A DNA stretch of 64,000 nt from positions 819,616 to 883,615 of the forward strand of contig JABTUE010000003.1 in assembly GCA_015075515.1 (NCBI GenBank), read 5' to 3'. Within the stretch, counting starts at the first letter, position 1. Every line of letters begins with the position of its first letter. Origin of the DNA: Planctomycetota bacterium. Its GTDB lineage: Bacteria; Planctomycetota; UBA8742; UBA2392. The notes under the pieces were generated by a model, which did not search any database, was not told the origin of the DNA, and saw only the letters and a list, made by a program, of their open reading frames with translations. The translations under genes were made by a program, and so were the position numbers. Positions 54,801 to 63,834 of the stretch are shown here, piece by piece.

Positions 54801-56597
54801 ATGACAGCACGCAGCGCGGCAATCCCGATGATTCTGGCACTGGCGGCACTGGTCGGCTGCGCCGACGGCGGCAGCGGCGGCAACTTTCCGCCGGCCGTCA
54901 CACCCCCCACCAACAGCCCCCCGCCCGGCGGTGGCGGCGGTGGTGGCGGCGGCGGTGGCGGCGGCGGTGGCGGCGGCGGAACCACCGACCCCAGCGCGCC
55001 CGGACTGATCCCCGCCGACCGCCGCATCACGTGGCAGGCCGGCATCCCCGGCGGCATTCCCGACCGCACCACGATCTTTGCCGACGTGAAGGCCGCCCCC
55101 TACAACGCCAAGGGCGACGGCGTGACCAACGACGCCCCGGCCATCCAGGCCGCCATCAACGCCTGTCCGGCCGGACAGGTGGTGTACATGCCCGCGGGCG
55201 TGTACCGCCTGAACGCGCCGCTGGAAATGCGCGGCGGCGTGGTGCTGCGCGGCGCGGGCATGACCGCGACCACACTCAGGTGGATGGGCAGCGCCAACTA
55301 TGTGCTGCGGATCCAGAACCCGGCCTACGAAGACGGCCTGTTCTATGCAACCAGCCCGCACAACCTGACCGGCGGCTACACCAAGGGTTCCACCACCCTG
55401 AGCACGGCCAACAACAACTGGAACGTGGGCGACGTGCTGCTGATAGACCAGAAGGCCGACGGCACCGAAGTGGTGGCCGGCGGCACCAGCGGCGGAGCCA
55501 CCTGGTGCGGGCGTGAAAACGGCACGCGCTGCATGGGCCAACTGGTCAGGGTGCTGACGCGCACCCCGACGCAAATCACCTTTGAGCCGCCCCTGTATGC
55601 CGGTTACTCGGCCTCGCTGATTCCCCAGGGCATTCTCGTCAAAGGCATTACGACCGGCGCCGGGCTGGAAGATTTCGCCGTGGACAACGTCGCCGACGCC
55701 CGCGACACGATGTGGATGTTCGGGGCGTACCGCTGCTGGCTGAAGAACATTGACATGAAGGGCTCGCGTCGCCGCCATATCTGGATGCTGCACGACATGG
55801 AGTGCGAAATCCGCAGTTGCGTGTTCCGCGAAGGCACCGGCAGCTACGGCCCTGACCGCGCCTACGGCATTTTTCTGGGCAACATGATCACGGCCACGCT
55901 GGTCGAGGACAACATCTTCTACAACCTGCATGTGCCGATTGCCTTTGAGGGCGGGGCCTGCGGCAACGTGGTCTCGGGCAACTTCATCACCAAGGTGAAA
56001 TACAGCGACCCGCAATGGGCCCAGCCCGCGATTGTCGAACACGGCCCCCACCCGATGATGAACCTGATCGAAAACAACGTGGTCGGCGGCAAGATCATGG
56101 GCGACATGTACTGGGGCTCGGCCAGCCACAACACGTACTTCCGTAACCGCGTTTACATCGCCCAGCCGCAGGGTCTGAACTACGGCACCTGGCTGATGGA
56201 TTTTTACATCTGGCACAAGTACGAAAACATCGTGGGCAACGTGCTGGGCACCCCCGGCTATGAAACCGTGTACCAGGTCAACTGCACGCCCTATGCCTAC
56301 TATGGCGGCAAGATCATCTTCAAGCTCGGTTACGCCAACAACTCCGGCAGCACAAGCGGCAGCGACCCCCAGGTCGAGGCCACAATGATCCGCCACGGCA
56401 ACTGGGATTCCGTGACCGGTCTTGTCACTTGGGACGCCACCATCACCACCCAGCAGATGCCGCCGTCGCTTACTTACTCGCAAAAGCCGGCCTTCTGGGG
56501 CAGCAGCCCCTGGCCGGCCTTCGGCCCCGACGTGGCGGCCAGCCTGACCAACAAGATTCCGGCCCAGTTGCGCTATGAGGCGATGGGTTCGCCGTAG
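54801..56597 (+). CDS. Secreted right-handed beta-helix lipoprotein (pectate lyase-like)
   Basis: A 598-residue lipoprotein. GGAGG precedes the ATG at 54801. The signal ends in the lipobox LVGC, followed by a Pro-rich stretch and 18 consecutive glycines. The mature domain opens with the pectate-lyase-superfamily pattern GDGVTNDAPAIQAAINACPA and VVYMPAGVYRLNAPLEMRGG, then beta-helix coils (LVEDNIFYNLHVPIAFEGG; NVVSGNFITKV). It probably binds or cleaves a polysaccharide at the cell surface; no lyase catalytic set is obvious. Divergent from the XRE regulator, and closed by a terminator. Confidence 0.85.
   Translation: MTARSAAIPMILALAALVGCADGGSGGNFPPAVTPPTNSPPPGGGGGGGGGGGGGGGGGGTTDPSAPGLIPADRRITWQAGIPGGIPDRTTIFADVKAAPYNAKGDGVTNDAPAIQAAINACPAGQVVYMPAGVYRLNAPLEMRGGVVLRGAGMTATTLRWMGSANYVLRIQNPAYEDGLFYATSPHNLTGGYTKGSTTLSTANNNWNVGDVLLIDQKADGTEVVAGGTSGGATWCGRENGTRCMGQLVRVLTRTPTQITFEPPLYAGYSASLIPQGILVKGITTGAGLEDFAVDNVADARDTMWMFGAYRCWLKNIDMKGSRRRHIWMLHDMECEIRSCVFREGTGSYGPDRAYGIFLGNMITATLVEDNIFYNLHVPIAFEGGACGNVVSGNFITKVKYSDPQWAQPAIVEHGPHPMMNLIENNVVGGKIMGDMYWGSASHNTYFRNRVYIAQPQGLNYGTWLMDFYIWHKYENIVGNVLGTPGYETVYQVNCTPYAYYGGKIIFKLGYANNSGSTSGSDPQVEATMIRHGNWDSVTGLVTWDATITTQQMPPSLTYSQKPAFWGSSPWPAFGPDVAASLTNKIPAQLRYEAMGSP
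54927..54980 (+). repeat. Poly-glycine microsatellite (18 GGN codons)
   Basis: Fifty-four bases of GGC/GGT codons with a GGA end encode an 18-residue glycine linker between the lipid anchor and the beta-helix. Length changes in whole codons are expected. Confidence 0.9.
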
Positions 56598-56624
56598 CGA
56601 CGTTGAAAAACACCGGAACTGCCG

Positions 56625-56656
56625 GCGCCCGGTTCGAGCACGAACCGGGTGCTTTT
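56625..56656 (+). terminator. Rho-independent terminator of the beta-helix gene
   Basis: A 12-bp stem (56625-56636 with 56641-56652, one G-T pair), a 4-base loop and TTTT. Confidence 0.9.
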
Positions 56657-56716
56657 CTGGCGGACAGGTCGGGCCGGTTACACGGCAACAACGGCGCGCA
56701 CGGCACCGCAAGCGGC

Positions 56717-56722
56717 TAGAAT
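56717..56722 (+). promoter_or_regulatory. Candidate -10 element TAGAAT for a leaderless mRNA
   Basis: TAGAAT, six bases, then the ATG at 56729; no Shine-Dalgarno sequence. Confidence 0.5.
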
Positions 56723-56728
56723 CACAGC

Positions 56729-57826
56729 ATGCACGCCGAGCAGGCCTACCTTTTCCGGCACGCGGTGCTGCGCGACGCGGCCTATCAGCTTGAATTGCCC
56801 GGCGCGCGGGCGGCGCTTCACGCGCTGGCGCTGGAAACCATCGAGGCGACAGTTCCCGCGGCGCTGCATGACGCGCTTGCAGCCGAACTGGCTGAACACG
56901 CGCGGCTGGCGGAACCGCCGCGCCCGCAACGTGAACTGCACTATCTGTGGCGCGCCGGAGTCTACGCCTCGCGCCAGTACCAGCCCGCCCAGTCGGCGCA
57001 ATATCTTGAACGCGCCGCGCGCCACCCCGCCGCCGACGACCTCACGCGTGTCACCCGCATGCTGGACGCCGCCCGCATGTGGATCAACGCCGAAAACATG
57101 GCCCAATCCGCCGTCTGCGCCCGTGATGCCGACGAACTGGCCCGCAGGTTGCCGGATGTGATGCTCCAGGCGCGCGCCCGGAAGTCCGTGATTTCGGCGC
57201 TTGAATTCGCCGGCCGCCACATCGAGGCACAAACACAGGTCGGCGAGCTGCTGGCCTTTGCGCGCCGCCACGACCTCAAGCTTGCCGAGTGCTCGGCCCT
57301 GAATTCTTTGGCAAAGGTGTGCCAGAAAACCGACCGTCTGCCCGAAGCCGAGCAGTACTTCCGCGCCGCGCTGGCCATTGTCCGGGCGCTGGGAGACCGC
57401 GGCCGCGAAGCCGGCCTGCTGAACAATCTGGGGCTGCTGCTGACCAGGTTGGCCCGCCACGACGAAGCCGAACAGGTTTTCCGCAAGGCCCTGACCCTGA
57501 ACGAAGCAGCCACGGGCAAGCCCTCCGACATCATTCTTGGCAACCTGGGCAGCCTGTACATGGAGCGCAAGCAATACGCCGAGGCCGAGGCGCTGTTTGA
57601 ACAGTCGCTGGGCCTGCACCGGGCACGGCACTACCGCCGGGGCGAAGTAATCCAGATGACGAACCTGGCTGTCGTGGCGCTGCTGGCCGGCCGGGTCGCC
57701 CAGGCGCGCCAGAGAATGGCCCAGACCCGCGAAATCCTGCGCGAACACGTGGACGTTTCCATGGCCACTGAAATGGAAGAAAACTGGGCCAAGACCTGCG
57801 CGCAAACCGGCCATGACCCCGCATAA
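56729..57826 (+). CDS. TPR protein resembling the C-terminal part of large kinase/ATPase regulators
   Basis: A 365-residue soluble protein with about six TPR-type repeats between residues 140 and 340 (EAEQYFRAALAIVRALGDRG, AEQVFRKALTLNEAATG, AEALFEQSLGLHRARHY). The first 35 residues (YLFRHAVLRDAAYQLELPGA) match the junction that, in large AAA-ATPase or kinase/TPR regulators, joins the ATPase to the TPR array. Here the protein starts at that point, so it looks like a stand-alone C-terminal module. It lies behind a terminator and seems leaderless. Partner unknown. Confidence 0.75.
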   Translation: MHAEQAYLFRHAVLRDAAYQLELPGARAALHALALETIEATVPAALHDALAAELAEHARLAEPPRPQRELHYLWRAGVYASRQYQPAQSAQYLERAARHPAADDLTRVTRMLDAARMWINAENMAQSAVCARDADELARRLPDVMLQARARKSVISALEFAGRHIEAQTQVGELLAFARRHDLKLAECSALNSLAKVCQKTDRLPEAEQYFRAALAIVRALGDRGREAGLLNNLGLLLTRLARHDEAEQVFRKALTLNEAATGKPSDIILGNLGSLYMERKQYAEAEALFEQSLGLHRARHYRRGEVIQMTNLAVVALLAGRVAQARQRMAQTREILREHVDVSMATEMEENWAKTCAQTGHDPA

Positions 57827-57849
57827 GCCTGCCGCAACGGGCAACCGGG

Positions 57850-58275
57850 CTACTTCTTCTGCATGGCCGCGAAGACTGTGGCGTAGAGTTTGATCTGCTT
57901 GACCATCGCGGCCAGGCCGTTGGCGCGCGTCTGGCTTAAATGGCTGCCCAACCCCGTGGCGTTTATGAACTCCGGCGGCGTGGCCAGAATTTCGGCCGGC
58001 GTGGCCCCGTTGTACACGCGCAGCAGCAGGGCAATCAGCCCGCGCACAATCATCGCGTCACTGTCGCCCTGCAACACAACCTTGCCGTCCTGCAGCGCCG
58101 CGTGCAGCCACACCGTGCTCTGGCAGCCCTTGACCTTGTTCTTGTCGGTCTTGTGGGCTTCGTCCATCGCGGGCAGTTCGCGCCCGGCCTCGATGATGCG
58201 CCGGTAGCGTTCTTCCCAGTCCGCAATCGCGGTAAATTCGTCAATGATGCTCTGCTGGCGTTGCGCGATGTTCAT
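57850..58275 (-). CDS. sufE: Sulfur acceptor protein SufE
   Basis: A 141-residue protein that takes persulfide sulfur from SufS and hands it to SufB. The reactive cysteine is Cys51 in KVKGCQSTVWLHA; ADSDAMIVRGLIALLLRVYN-type residues (here GDSDAMIVRGL) follow. The start at 58275 has AGGGCG upstream and gives the usual SufE length. It is divergent from the sufB operon and shares its 148-bp control region, so both may respond to the same regulator. Confidence 0.93.
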   Translation of the reverse strand: MNIAQRQQSIIDEFTAIADWEERYRRIIEAGRELPAMDEAHKTDKNKVKGCQSTVWLHAALQDGKVVLQGDSDAMIVRGLIALLLRVYNGATPAEILATPPEFINATGLGSHLSQTRANGLAAMVKQIKLYATVFAAMQKK

Positions 58276-58333
58276 AGCGCCCTGTGTACCCTTTGGCGCG
58301 GCCTTGTACCATGCGGGTAAGCAGCCGGACAGG

Positions 58334-58339
58334 TATAAT
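58334..58339 (+). promoter_or_regulatory. Promoter -10 box TATAAT upstream of sufB
   Basis: A consensus TATAAT whose last base is the first of palindrome 1. No TTGACA-like hexamer is at 16-18 bases; TTGTAC at 58304 is too far. A second possible promoter is TTGCCC (58364-58369), 16 bases, TAGATA (58386-58391), directly before palindrome 2. Confidence 0.55.
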
Positions 58340-58355
58340 GGACTAGTGCAGTCCA
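58339..58355. promoter_or_regulatory. Candidate Rrf2/IscR-type operator 1
   Basis: TGGACT-N5-AGTCCA, a perfect inverted repeat. GACT-N5-AGTC has the spacing of the E. coli IscR type 1 site. It overlaps the sufB -10 box, so a bound regulator would repress. Confidence 0.6.
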
Positions 58356-58392
58356 CTTTACCCTTGCCCTTTTCCACAAAGGGGATAGATAG

Positions 58393-58409
58393 TGGACTCA
58401 GGCAGTCCA
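58393..58409. promoter_or_regulatory. Candidate Rrf2/IscR-type operator 2
   Basis: A second TGGACT-N5-AGTCCA palindrome, 54 bp centre-to-centre from the first and 15 bases before the sufB start codon. Outer bases also pair partly (ATAG...AATA). Confidence 0.6.
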
Positions 58410-58423
58410 AATAGCGGCAAACC

Positions 58424-59863
58424 ATGGCGCAGAACGAATCCATCCAGGCCCTCACCGAGCAGGAATACAAGCACGGCTGGGTTACCCACATTGACAGCGA
58501 CCAGGTTCCGCCCGGCCTGAACGAGGACGTCATCCGTCTGATTTCAAGCAAGAAGGCTGAACCCGAGTGGCTGTTGCAGTGGCGGCTGCGGGCCTACCGG
58601 CACTGGCTGACGATGAAGGAGCCGACCTGGCAAAAGCCGAAGTACCCGGCGATTGACTACCAGTCGGTGATCTACTATTCGGCGCCCAAGCCCAAAAAAC
58701 AGCTCAACTCACTGGACGAAGTAGACCCGGAACTGCTGGCAACGTTTGAAAAACTCGGCATCTCGCTGGACGAACAAAAACGTCTGGCCGGCGTGGCCGT
58801 GGACGTGGTGTTCGACAGCGTCAGCGTCAAGACCACGTTTCAGGACGAACTCAAAAAGGCCGGCATCATCTTCTGCAGTTTCAGCGAGGCCGTGAAAGAA
58901 CACCCCGATCTGGTGCGCAAGTATCTGGGCACGGTGGTGCCGTTCACGGACAACTTTTTTGCCACGTTGAACAGCGCGGTGTTTTCCGACGGCAGCTTCT
59001 GCTACATCCCGCCGGGCGTGCGCTGCCCGATGGAACTGAGCACATATTTCCGCATCAACAGCGCGGGCACAGGCCAGTTTGAACGCACGCTGCTGGTGGC
59101 CGACGAAGGCAGCTACGTCAGTTATCTGGAAGGCTGCACGGCGCCAAGCCGCGACGAGAATCAGCTCCATGCCGCTGTCGTTGAGCTGGTCGCCCTCAGG
59201 GGCGCACACATTAAATACAGCACCGTCCAGAACTGGTACCCCGGCGACAAGGACGGCAAGGGCGGCGTCTACAACTTTGTCACCAAGCGCGGCGTGGCCG
59301 AAGAAAACGCCAGGCTTTCCTGGACCCAGGTTGAAACCGGCAGCGCCATCACCTGGAAGTACCCCAGTTGCATCCTCAAGGGCGACAACAGCGTGGGCGA
59401 GTTTTACAGCGTGGCCATGACCCGCGATTACCAGCAGGCCGACACCGGCACCAAGATGATTCACATCGGCCGCAACACCAAAAGCACCATCATCTCCAAG
59501 GGCATTTCCGCCGGCCACGGCGACCAGACCTACCGCGGCCAGGTGAAGATTCTCAAGTCGGCCGGGGGCGCGCGCAACTTCAGCGCCTGCGACAGCCTGC
59601 TGCTGGGCGACAAATGCGGCGCCCACACCGTGCCCTACATCGAAAGCAGCAACGCCGGCGCCATCATCGAGCACGAGGCCAGCACCAGCAAAATCAGCGA
59701 CGAACAGATTTTCTTTCTGCGCCAGCGCGGCCTGAGCGAAGAAGACGCCGTGAACCTGATTGTGAACGGCTTCTGCAAGGACGTGCTGAACGAACTGCCC
59801 ATGGAGTTTGCAGTCGAGGCCCAGAAGCTGCTGGGTTTAAAGTTGGAAGGGGCGGTGGGATAA
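58424..59863 (+). CDS. sufB: Fe-S scaffold protein SufB
   Basis: A 479-residue scaffold of the SufBC2D complex, on which new Fe-S clusters form. It has the full SufB length and motifs: [67 protein letters not shown] residues (here [19 protein letters not shown]), and [20 protein letters not shown] near the C-terminus, then GFCKDVL with a conserved cysteine. The start at 58424 has no strong ribosome site. First gene of sufBCDST. Confidence 0.96.
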   Translation: MAQNESIQALTEQEYKHGWVTHIDSDQVPPGLNEDVIRLISSKKAEPEWLLQWRLRAYRHWLTMKEPTWQKPKYPAIDYQSVIYYSAPKPKKQLNSLDEVDPELLATFEKLGISLDEQKRLAGVAVDVVFDSVSVKTTFQDELKKAGIIFCSFSEAVKEHPDLVRKYLGTVVPFTDNFFATLNSAVFSDGSFCYIPPGVRCPMELSTYFRINSAGTGQFERTLLVADEGSYVSYLEGCTAPSRDENQLHAAVVELVALRGAHIKYSTVQNWYPGDKDGKGGVYNFVTKRGVAEENARLSWTQVETGSAITWKYPSCILKGDNSVGEFYSVAMTRDYQQADTGTKMIHIGRNTKSTIISKGISAGHGDQTYRGQVKILKSAGGARNFSACDSLLLGDKCGAHTVPYIESSNAGAIIEHEASTSKISDEQIFFLRQRGLSEEDAVNLIVNGFCKDVLNELPMEFAVEAQKLLGLKLEGAVG

Positions 59864-59873
59864 GGGCGGTTCA

Positions 59874-59964
59874 GGTTTTCGGTTTTGGGGAACCGCAACC
59901 ACAAACTACGACAGGCCAGGCAACGAAGTATTTTCGCCTTTGCCGTTCCCCAAAACCCAAAACC
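59874..59964. repeat. Long inverted repeat between sufB and sufC
   Basis: Two 25-base arms (59874-59898 and 59940-59964) are inverted copies matching at 23 positions, around a 41-base loop. The T/A runs in the arms differ from the local composition. It ends 16 bases before the sufC start and could form a stable hairpin in the mRNA, or be an inserted palindromic element. Confidence 0.75.
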
Positions 59965-59980
59965 GCAGTTCAGGGTAACC

Positions 59981-60745
59981 ATGACCAAGCTTCTTGAAAT
60001 CACCGACCTCCACGTCGCCATCGCCGGCACCGAGATCCTGCACGGCGTCAACCTGACCGTGAACGCCGGCGAAGTGCACGCCATCATGGGCACCAACGGC
60101 AGCGGCAAGAGCACGCTGACCAAAGTAATCGCCGGACACCCCGATTACGTGGTGACCCGGGGCGATATCAGGCTGCGCGGCCAGAGTATTCTTGAACGCG
60201 AACCCGAAGAACGCGCGCGCGAGGGCGTGTTTCTGGCCTTCCAGTACCCGGTGGAAGTGCCGGGCGTGAGCAACATGTACTTTCTGCGCACGGCGCTGAA
60301 CGCCCAGCGCAAGCACCGCGGCCAGCCGGAACTTTCCGGCGCCGAGTTCCTGGCGCTGGTCAAAGACAAGGCCAGACTGGTGGACATTGACGCCGGGCTG
60401 CTGAACCGCAGCGTGAACGAAGGCTTTTCCGGCGGCGAGAAAAAGCGCAACGAAATCCTGCAACTGTGCGTGCTCGAGCCCGCGCTGGCGATTCTGGACG
60501 AGACCGACAGCGGACTGGACATTGACGCGCTCAAAACCGTGGCCGCGGGCGTGAATTCGCTGCGTTCGCCCCAGCGCGGCTTTCTGCTGGTCACGCACTA
60601 CCAGCGGCTGCTGGATTACATCCGGCCTGACCACGTGCACGTGCTGCTGGACGGCCGCATTGCCAGAAGCGGCGGCCCGGAACTGGCGCTGAAACTCGAA
60701 AAGGAAGGCTACGCCTGGCTGGAGGCCGCAACCACGCCGTCATGA
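59981..60745 (+). CDS. sufC: Fe-S assembly ATPase SufC
   Basis: A 254-residue ABC-type ATPase that powers the SufBCD scaffold. Walker A is GTNGSGKST, the Q-loop region [14 protein letters not shown], the signature [10 protein letters not shown] and Walker [13 protein letters not shown], all as in SufC. The ATG at 59981 follows AGGGT. It is separated from sufB by the inverted repeat and overlaps sufD by 4 bp (ATGA). No membrane domain is present, as expected for the soluble SUF ATPase. Confidence 0.96.
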   Translation: MTKLLEITDLHVAIAGTEILHGVNLTVNAGEVHAIMGTNGSGKSTLTKVIAGHPDYVVTRGDIRLRGQSILEREPEERAREGVFLAFQYPVEVPGVSNMYFLRTALNAQRKHRGQPELSGAEFLALVKDKARLVDIDAGLLNRSVNEGFSGGEKKRNEILQLCVLEPALAILDETDSGLDIDALKTVAAGVNSLRSPQRGFLLVTHYQRLLDYIRPDHVHVLLDGRIARSGGPELALKLEKEGYAWLEAATTPS

Positions 60746-61908
60746 ACACCACCGCCGCCCATCCGTTTGCCGCCCTGACGCCGAACCCGCCGGCTTTGCC
60801 AACAATCCGCGACGAAGACTGGCGCTTCACGCCGCTGAAGGCCGTGACAGGCCAGGCCTGGGCCGCGCCCTCGGCCGCACCCGTGAAGTTTGACGCGCCG
60901 GACCTTGGCGGCCCGCGGCTGGTGTTCCTCAACGGCCGGCTTGACGATTCGCTGTCGCGGCCGGCCGGTTTGCCCGCGGGGGTCACGATTTCGCGCGAAC
61001 TGCCGCCGCTGCGCCAGGCCGCACCGGAACGCCCGTTTGTCGCCCTGAACGCGGCCGGCGCCCGCGACGGCGCGGTGATCCGCGTGGCCCGCAACGTGAA
61101 GGTGGAAAACCCCCTGCAGGTCGTCTACGCCGGCGGTGACGGCGCGGCCTTTGCGCGCCTGCGTCTGGAACTGGCCCAGGGCGCCGAGCTGGCCGTGGCC
61201 GAACACTTCACCGGCGCGGGCCGGCACTTTCTGGGCTCGGTCACCGAAGCCTCCGTGGGCGCCAACGCCTCCCTGAAGATCGCGCGCGTGGTTGCCGACT
61301 CCGCGCAGGCGGTACATATCGCCGAGTTCTGCGCGCGCCTTGCCCGCGACGCGCGCCTGGTGCTGGATTCCATCGCCCTGGAGGCCGAACTGGCCCGCAC
61401 CGAGCTGCGCATTGAGCTTGACGGCGAGGGCTCGCAATGCGACCTGCGCGGGCTTGCGCTGGCCCGCGGCCACGCGCTGTTCGACCACCAGATTCACGTG
61501 GATCACGCCAAGCCTCGCGCCACAAGCCGCCAGTTGTTCCGCAACGTGCTGGACGACAAGTCGCGCGGGGTGTTTTCGGGCCGGGTGATTGTGCGCCCCG
61601 GCGCCGCCGGCACCGACGCGCAGCAGCAGAACAACAACCTGCTGCTGTCCGACGACGCGCGCGTGGACACCAAGCCGATGCTGGAGATCTACGCCGACGA
61701 CGTCAAATGCAGCCACGGGGCCACCAGCGGGCAACTGGATGCCAACGCGGTGTTCTTTCTGCGTTCGCGCGGTCTTGGCGTTGACCAGGCCCGCGCGCTG
61801 CTGACGTTTGCATTTGCCAACGAGATCATTGAACACATTGCCGTGGCGGGCGTGCGCGACTGGCTGGGCGCGCGCATGGGCGAAAGGTTTCACGGGCTGG
61901 CACAGTGA
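60742..61908 (+). CDS. sufD: Fe-S scaffold protein SufD
   Basis: A 388-residue paralogue of SufB and partner in the SufBC2D complex. The SufB/D beta-helix core is seen in [59 protein letters not shown] and the terminal block [24 protein letters not shown] residues. The family's conserved histidine is in [10 protein letters not shown]-terminal residues 1-90 are less conserved. It starts in the sufC stop codon and ends in an overlap with a possible GTG start of sufS. Confidence 0.93.
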   Translation: MNTTAAHPFAALTPNPPALPTIRDEDWRFTPLKAVTGQAWAAPSAAPVKFDAPDLGGPRLVFLNGRLDDSLSRPAGLPAGVTISRELPPLRQAAPERPFVALNAAGARDGAVIRVARNVKVENPLQVVYAGGDGAAFARLRLELAQGAELAVAEHFTGAGRHFLGSVTEASVGANASLKIARVVADSAQAVHIAEFCARLARDARLVLDSIALEAELARTELRIELDGEGSQCDLRGLALARGHALFDHQIHVDHAKPRATSRQLFRNVLDDKSRGVFSGRVIVRPGAAGTDAQQQNNNLLLSDDARVDTKPMLEIYADDVKCSHGATSGQLDANAVFFLRSRGLGVDQARALLTFAFANEIIEHIAVAGVRDWLGARMGERFHGLAQ

Positions 61909-61934
61909 CGCGGTCCACAGATACTGGACAGACC

Positions 61935-63167
61935 ATGGCCGCAACAAAAACATTCGATGTCGCCGCCGTCCGCGCCGACTTTCCCATTCTTGCCCGCACC
62001 GTGCACGGCAGGCCGCTGGTGTACCTGGACAACGGCGCCAGCGCGCAAAAGCCGCGCTGCGTGATCGAGTCTCTGCGCCACACCTACGAACACGAATACA
62101 GCAACGTGCACCGCGCCGCCCACGAACTTTCCAACGCCACGACCGAAAAGTTTGAATCCGCGCGCCGCACCGTGCAGAAGTTTCTCAACGCGCCGCACGA
62201 CCGCGAGGTCATCTTTCTGCGCGGCACCACCGAGGCCGTGAACCTGGTTGCCAACACCTACGGCCGTGCCAACCTGAAGCCCGGCGACGAAGTGCTGGTC
62301 ACGGCCATGGAGCACCACAGCAACATCGTGCCCTGGCAGATGATCTGCGAACAAACCGGGGCCAGGCTGGTCGTCGCGCCGATGGATCACACCGGCACGC
62401 TGATTCTGCCCGAGTTCCAGAAACGCCTGTCCCGCCGCACCAGAATCGTCTCCTGCGTTCACGTTTCCAACGCGCTGGGCACGGTCAACCCCGTGGCCGA
62501 AATGGCCGCCATGGCCCGCGCCGCCGGCGCCGTGATCCTGGTGGACGGCGCACAGGCCGCGCCGCACATGCGCCTTGACGTGCAGGCCTTGGGCGTTGAT
62601 TTTTACGCGTTTTCGGGCCACAAGGCGTTCGGCCCCACCGGCATCGGCGCGCTGTGGGGCCGGGCCGAACTGCTGGAAGCTATGCCGCCCTGGCAGGGCG
62701 GCGGCGAAATGATCCGGTCCGTCACCTTCGAGAAAACCACCTACAACACCATCCCCCACCGCTTCGAGGCCGGCACACCCAACATCGCCGACGCAATCGC
62801 CCTGGGCGCGGCGCTGAACTATGTGATGGAACTCGGCCACGACGCGATCGAAGCCCACGAACACGACCTGATGGCCTACGCGAGTGCGCAACTGGGCGCG
62901 ATCAAGGGACTGAAAATCATCGGCACGGCACAGCGCAAGGCCGGCGTGATCAGCTTTGTGCTTGACGGCATACACGCCGCCGACGCGGGCATGATTCTGG
63001 ACGAACAGGGCATTGCCGTGCGCGTGGGCCAGCATTGCGCCGAGCCGGTGATGGCGTTTTTCGGCGTGCCGGCCACGATCCGCGCCAGCTTTGCCTTCTA
63101 CAACACGCGCACCGAGGTTGACGCGCTGGTCAAAGGCATCAGGAAGGTACAGGAGCTGTTCCGTTAA
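61935..63167 (+). CDS. sufS: Cysteine desulfurase SufS
   Basis: A 410-residue PLP enzyme (group II desulfurase) that releases sulfur from cysteine for cluster assembly. The PLP-lysine is Lys230 in SGHKAFGPTG, and the catalytic cysteine Cys368 in RVGQHCAEP; YLDNGASAQKPRCVIE is the N-terminal signature. The chosen ATG at 61935 leaves 26 bp after sufD; a GTG at 61905 overlapping the sufD stop (GTGA) would add ten residues. Activity depends on SufE, whose gene is divergent. It overlaps the next gene by one base (TAATG). Confidence 0.96.
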   Translation: MAATKTFDVAAVRADFPILARTVHGRPLVYLDNGASAQKPRCVIESLRHTYEHEYSNVHRAAHELSNATTEKFESARRTVQKFLNAPHDREVIFLRGTTEAVNLVANTYGRANLKPGDEVLVTAMEHHSNIVPWQMICEQTGARLVVAPMDHTGTLILPEFQKRLSRRTRIVSCVHVSNALGTVNPVAEMAAMARAAGAVILVDGAQAAPHMRLDVQALGVDFYAFSGHKAFGPTGIGALWGRAELLEAMPPWQGGGEMIRSVTFEKTTYNTIPHRFEAGTPNIADAIALGAALNYVMELGHDAIEAHEHDLMAYASAQLGAIKGLKIIGTAQRKAGVISFVLDGIHAADAGMILDEQGIAVRVGQHCAEPVMAFFGVPATIRASFAFYNTRTEVDALVKGIRKVQELFR

Positions 63168-63820
63168 TGGCCAACATCATCACGCGGGTTGCCAGGTTTC
63201 TGTTGCGTTCCGCGCCGCGTGAAACCACAACCGCAGCGCCAGGCCCGACCATGCCCCCGACCGCCAATCCAACCGATCCTGTCTCGCAGCCACAAGGCGC
63301 GGCCAGGCTCGTTGACCCCGCCAGGGTCACGCCCGTGGCCGAAGGGGCAGCCACGCCACCCGTGCCGGACAACCCGCTGGCAAACCGCGGCGCGCCGGGC
63401 CAGGCACCGAAGTCCTTGCGCGACAGTATCCCGCAGACCGAGCCCGTGCCGCCCGACCCTTCGCGCCTGCCCCGCGACGCCCAGGGCAACCCGCGCAACC
63501 TGACCTTTGACGAAGCCCGCAAGCTCAAGGACGCCGTGGTCGCCACTCTGCGCACCATCTTTGACCCCGAAATTCCCGTGAACATCTACGAGCTTGGTCT
63601 GGTCTACAACGTCAGCGTCGGCGTGGACGGCGCCGTGGACATCCGCATGACCCTGACCAGCCCGGCCTGCCCGGTGGCCGGAACATTGCCCGGCGATGTG
63701 GAACGCAAGCTGCGCGCGCTGGACTGGGTCACGGCCGCCAGGGTCACGCTGGTGTGGGACCCGCCCTGGACAAAAGCCATGATGTCCGAGGCCGCCAAGC
63801 TTGAACTCAATGTGATGTAG
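63167..63820 (+). CDS. sufT: SufT-like Fe-S assembly protein (DUF59/MIP18 domain) with a long N-terminal extension
   Basis: A 217-residue protein. The C-terminal domain (about 110-217) is the DUF59/MIP18 type linked to SUF operons: FDPEIPVNIYELGLVYNVSV, TSPACPVAG with Cys168, and the tail WDPPWTKAMMSEAAKLEL. Such proteins help mature Fe-S enzymes. The first 105 residues are Pro/Ala-rich and probably disordered, beginning with a short amphipathic helix (ANIITRVARFLLRSA) that might associate with the membrane. Its ATG overlaps the sufS stop by one base, so it is the last gene of the operon. Confidence 0.88.
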   Translation: MANIITRVARFLLRSAPRETTTAAPGPTMPPTANPTDPVSQPQGAARLVDPARVTPVAEGAATPPVPDNPLANRGAPGQAPKSLRDSIPQTEPVPPDPSRLPRDAQGNPRNLTFDEARKLKDAVVATLRTIFDPEIPVNIYELGLVYNVSVGVDGAVDIRMTLTSPACPVAGTLPGDVERKLRALDWVTAARVTLVWDPPWTKAMMSEAAKLELNVM

Positions 63821-63834
63821 TCAATCCGGCGCCC

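Noticed and set aside
54504..56711. 735-codon reverse open frame opposite the beta-helix gene
   Set aside because: The lipobox, beta-helix pattern and terminator establish the forward strand; the reverse frame reads low-complexity residues.
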